The position numbers and the translations under genes were made by a program. This document shows, in pieces, positions 63,621 through 64,000 of a stretch of 64,000 nucleotides of DNA (the first letter of the stretch is position 1; each line of letters begins with the position of its first letter). The DNA is from an uncultured Eubacteriales bacterium (GTDB taxonomy: Bacteria > Bacillota > Clostridia > Lachnospirales > Lachnospiraceae). A model generated the notes under the pieces. The model saw nothing but the letters and a program-made list of their open reading frames with translations. It was not told the DNA's origin and searched no databases. Location of the stretch: contig CASFBK010000004.1 of the NCBI GenBank assembly GCA_949292785.1, positions 62,001-126,000 of the forward strand, given 5' to 3'.

Positions 63621-64000
63621 ATGAAGAAAGTGCAAAAGGGAAAGAGAGATATAAAGAGTACTATAGTTTTTTCGATAGCACTTGTCATTTTTGTCTATGC
63701 GTTGGTACGTCTGGGGATGATTTTCTGGGAATACGCAAAGGGACAGCAAAGCTATAAGAGGCTGGAGGATTTCACCAGCAGCACGCAGATTGGCAAGGGC
63801 GGCGATTTGCCGGAGGATTTTTCCGTAGATTTTGAAGCCTTGAAAAAGATAAATCCGGATATTGTGGGATGGATTCGTTTTGAAAATATGGATATCAGTT
63901 ATCCGATTGTACATGGAACCGATAATGATTATTATCTGACCCACTCCTTTGATAAGCAGGAGATAAAATGCGGAAGTATCTTTATGGAAGCGGAAAATGC
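63621..64000 (+). CDS. Class B sortase (N-terminal part, cut by window edge)
   Basis: The first 126 residues of a class B sortase. A basic N-terminus (MKKVQKGKRDIK) precedes an anchor (about 13-34, STIVFSIALVIFVYALVRLG), and the catalytic domain begins with INPDIVGWIRFENMDISYPI and HGTDNDYYLTHSF, as in SrtB-type enzymes. The TLxTC catalytic motif lies beyond the window. Sortases join secreted proteins to peptidoglycan or pilins. The ribosome site GGGAGG is 13 bases upstream of the ATG, a little far. No sortase substrate is seen in this window. Confidence 0.9.
   Translation, partial: MKKVQKGKRDIKSTIVFSIALVIFVYALVRLGMIFWEYAKGQQSYKRLEDFTSSTQIGKGGDLPEDFSVDFEALKKINPDIVGWIRFENMDISYPIVHGTDNDYYLTHSFDKQEIKCGSIFMEAEN

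Overview
The window looks like a chromosomal segment of a low-to-medium GC, anaerobic Firmicute, most likely a gut Lachnospiraceae (Clostridia). The evidence is strong AGGAGG-type ribosome binding sites, frequent TTG/GTG starts, a HrcA/CIRCE heat-shock element, a yaaR-holB-ricT-trmN housekeeping block in Firmicute order, a class B sortase and a Firmicute-type (Ess/Yuk) type VII secretion system (T7SS). The taxonomic call is inferred from gene content, not from a marker gene.

Layout. 1-4866: a sugar locus with a YheO-like regulator (cut at the left edge) and a GH1 6-phospho-beta-glucosidase on the minus strand, divergent from RidA, a PTS EIIBC permease and a PLP aminotransferase. 4907-8719: a minus-strand housekeeping operon (guanylate-kinase-like, YaaR, HolB, RicT, TrmN6). 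8907-12364: a HAD phosphatase and an ECF nickel/cobalt transporter (CbiM with PDGLE tail, CbiQ, CbiO).

12500-42453: a large T7SS and polymorphic-toxin island. It opens with a 1680-residue RHS/YD-repeat toxin that has a helical WXG-type N-terminus and an AT-rich, caspase-like C-terminal tip. A membrane-anchored putative immunity gene overlaps its end. About 10 kb of AT-rich DNA follows. It holds repeated, decaying copies of the RHS 3' core, each joined to a different broken toxin tip and followed by an intact putative immunity gene, several of them duplicated. Then comes the secretion machine: EsaA-like, WXG100, EsaB/YukD, EssA-like, EssB and EssC. After it lie a YwqH-like coiled-coil protein, two small helical partners, an LXG-like effector, paired immunity paralogues and a second partner trio without an effector. 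The RHS gene and the machine operon share the same 19-base promoter-region sequence, which suggests joint control.

42599-44158: a CorA-family transporter and a CIRCE-controlled Hsp20. 44226-54698: an amino acid and polyamine block with two divergent agmatinase-family ureohydrolases around a palindromic operator cluster, a polar amino acid ABC transporter, a PAS/AAA/Fis-type regulator lacking the sigma-54 contact loop, a cytidylate-kinase-like protein, a short Orn/Lys/Arg decarboxylase and a Na+:alanine symporter. Together the decarboxylase and ureohydrolases could make agmatine and then putrescine. 54760-64000: a UMF1-type MFS transporter, a small conserved protein, initiator tRNA-fMet, an Rpn-type PD-(D/E)XK nuclease, an NlpC/P60 and M19 dipeptidase pair, a MacAB-like export system and the start of a class B sortase.

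The most unusual part is 12.5-42.5 kb. It reads as a record of repeated toxin-tip replacement at one RHS gene, with immunity genes kept after their toxins decayed.
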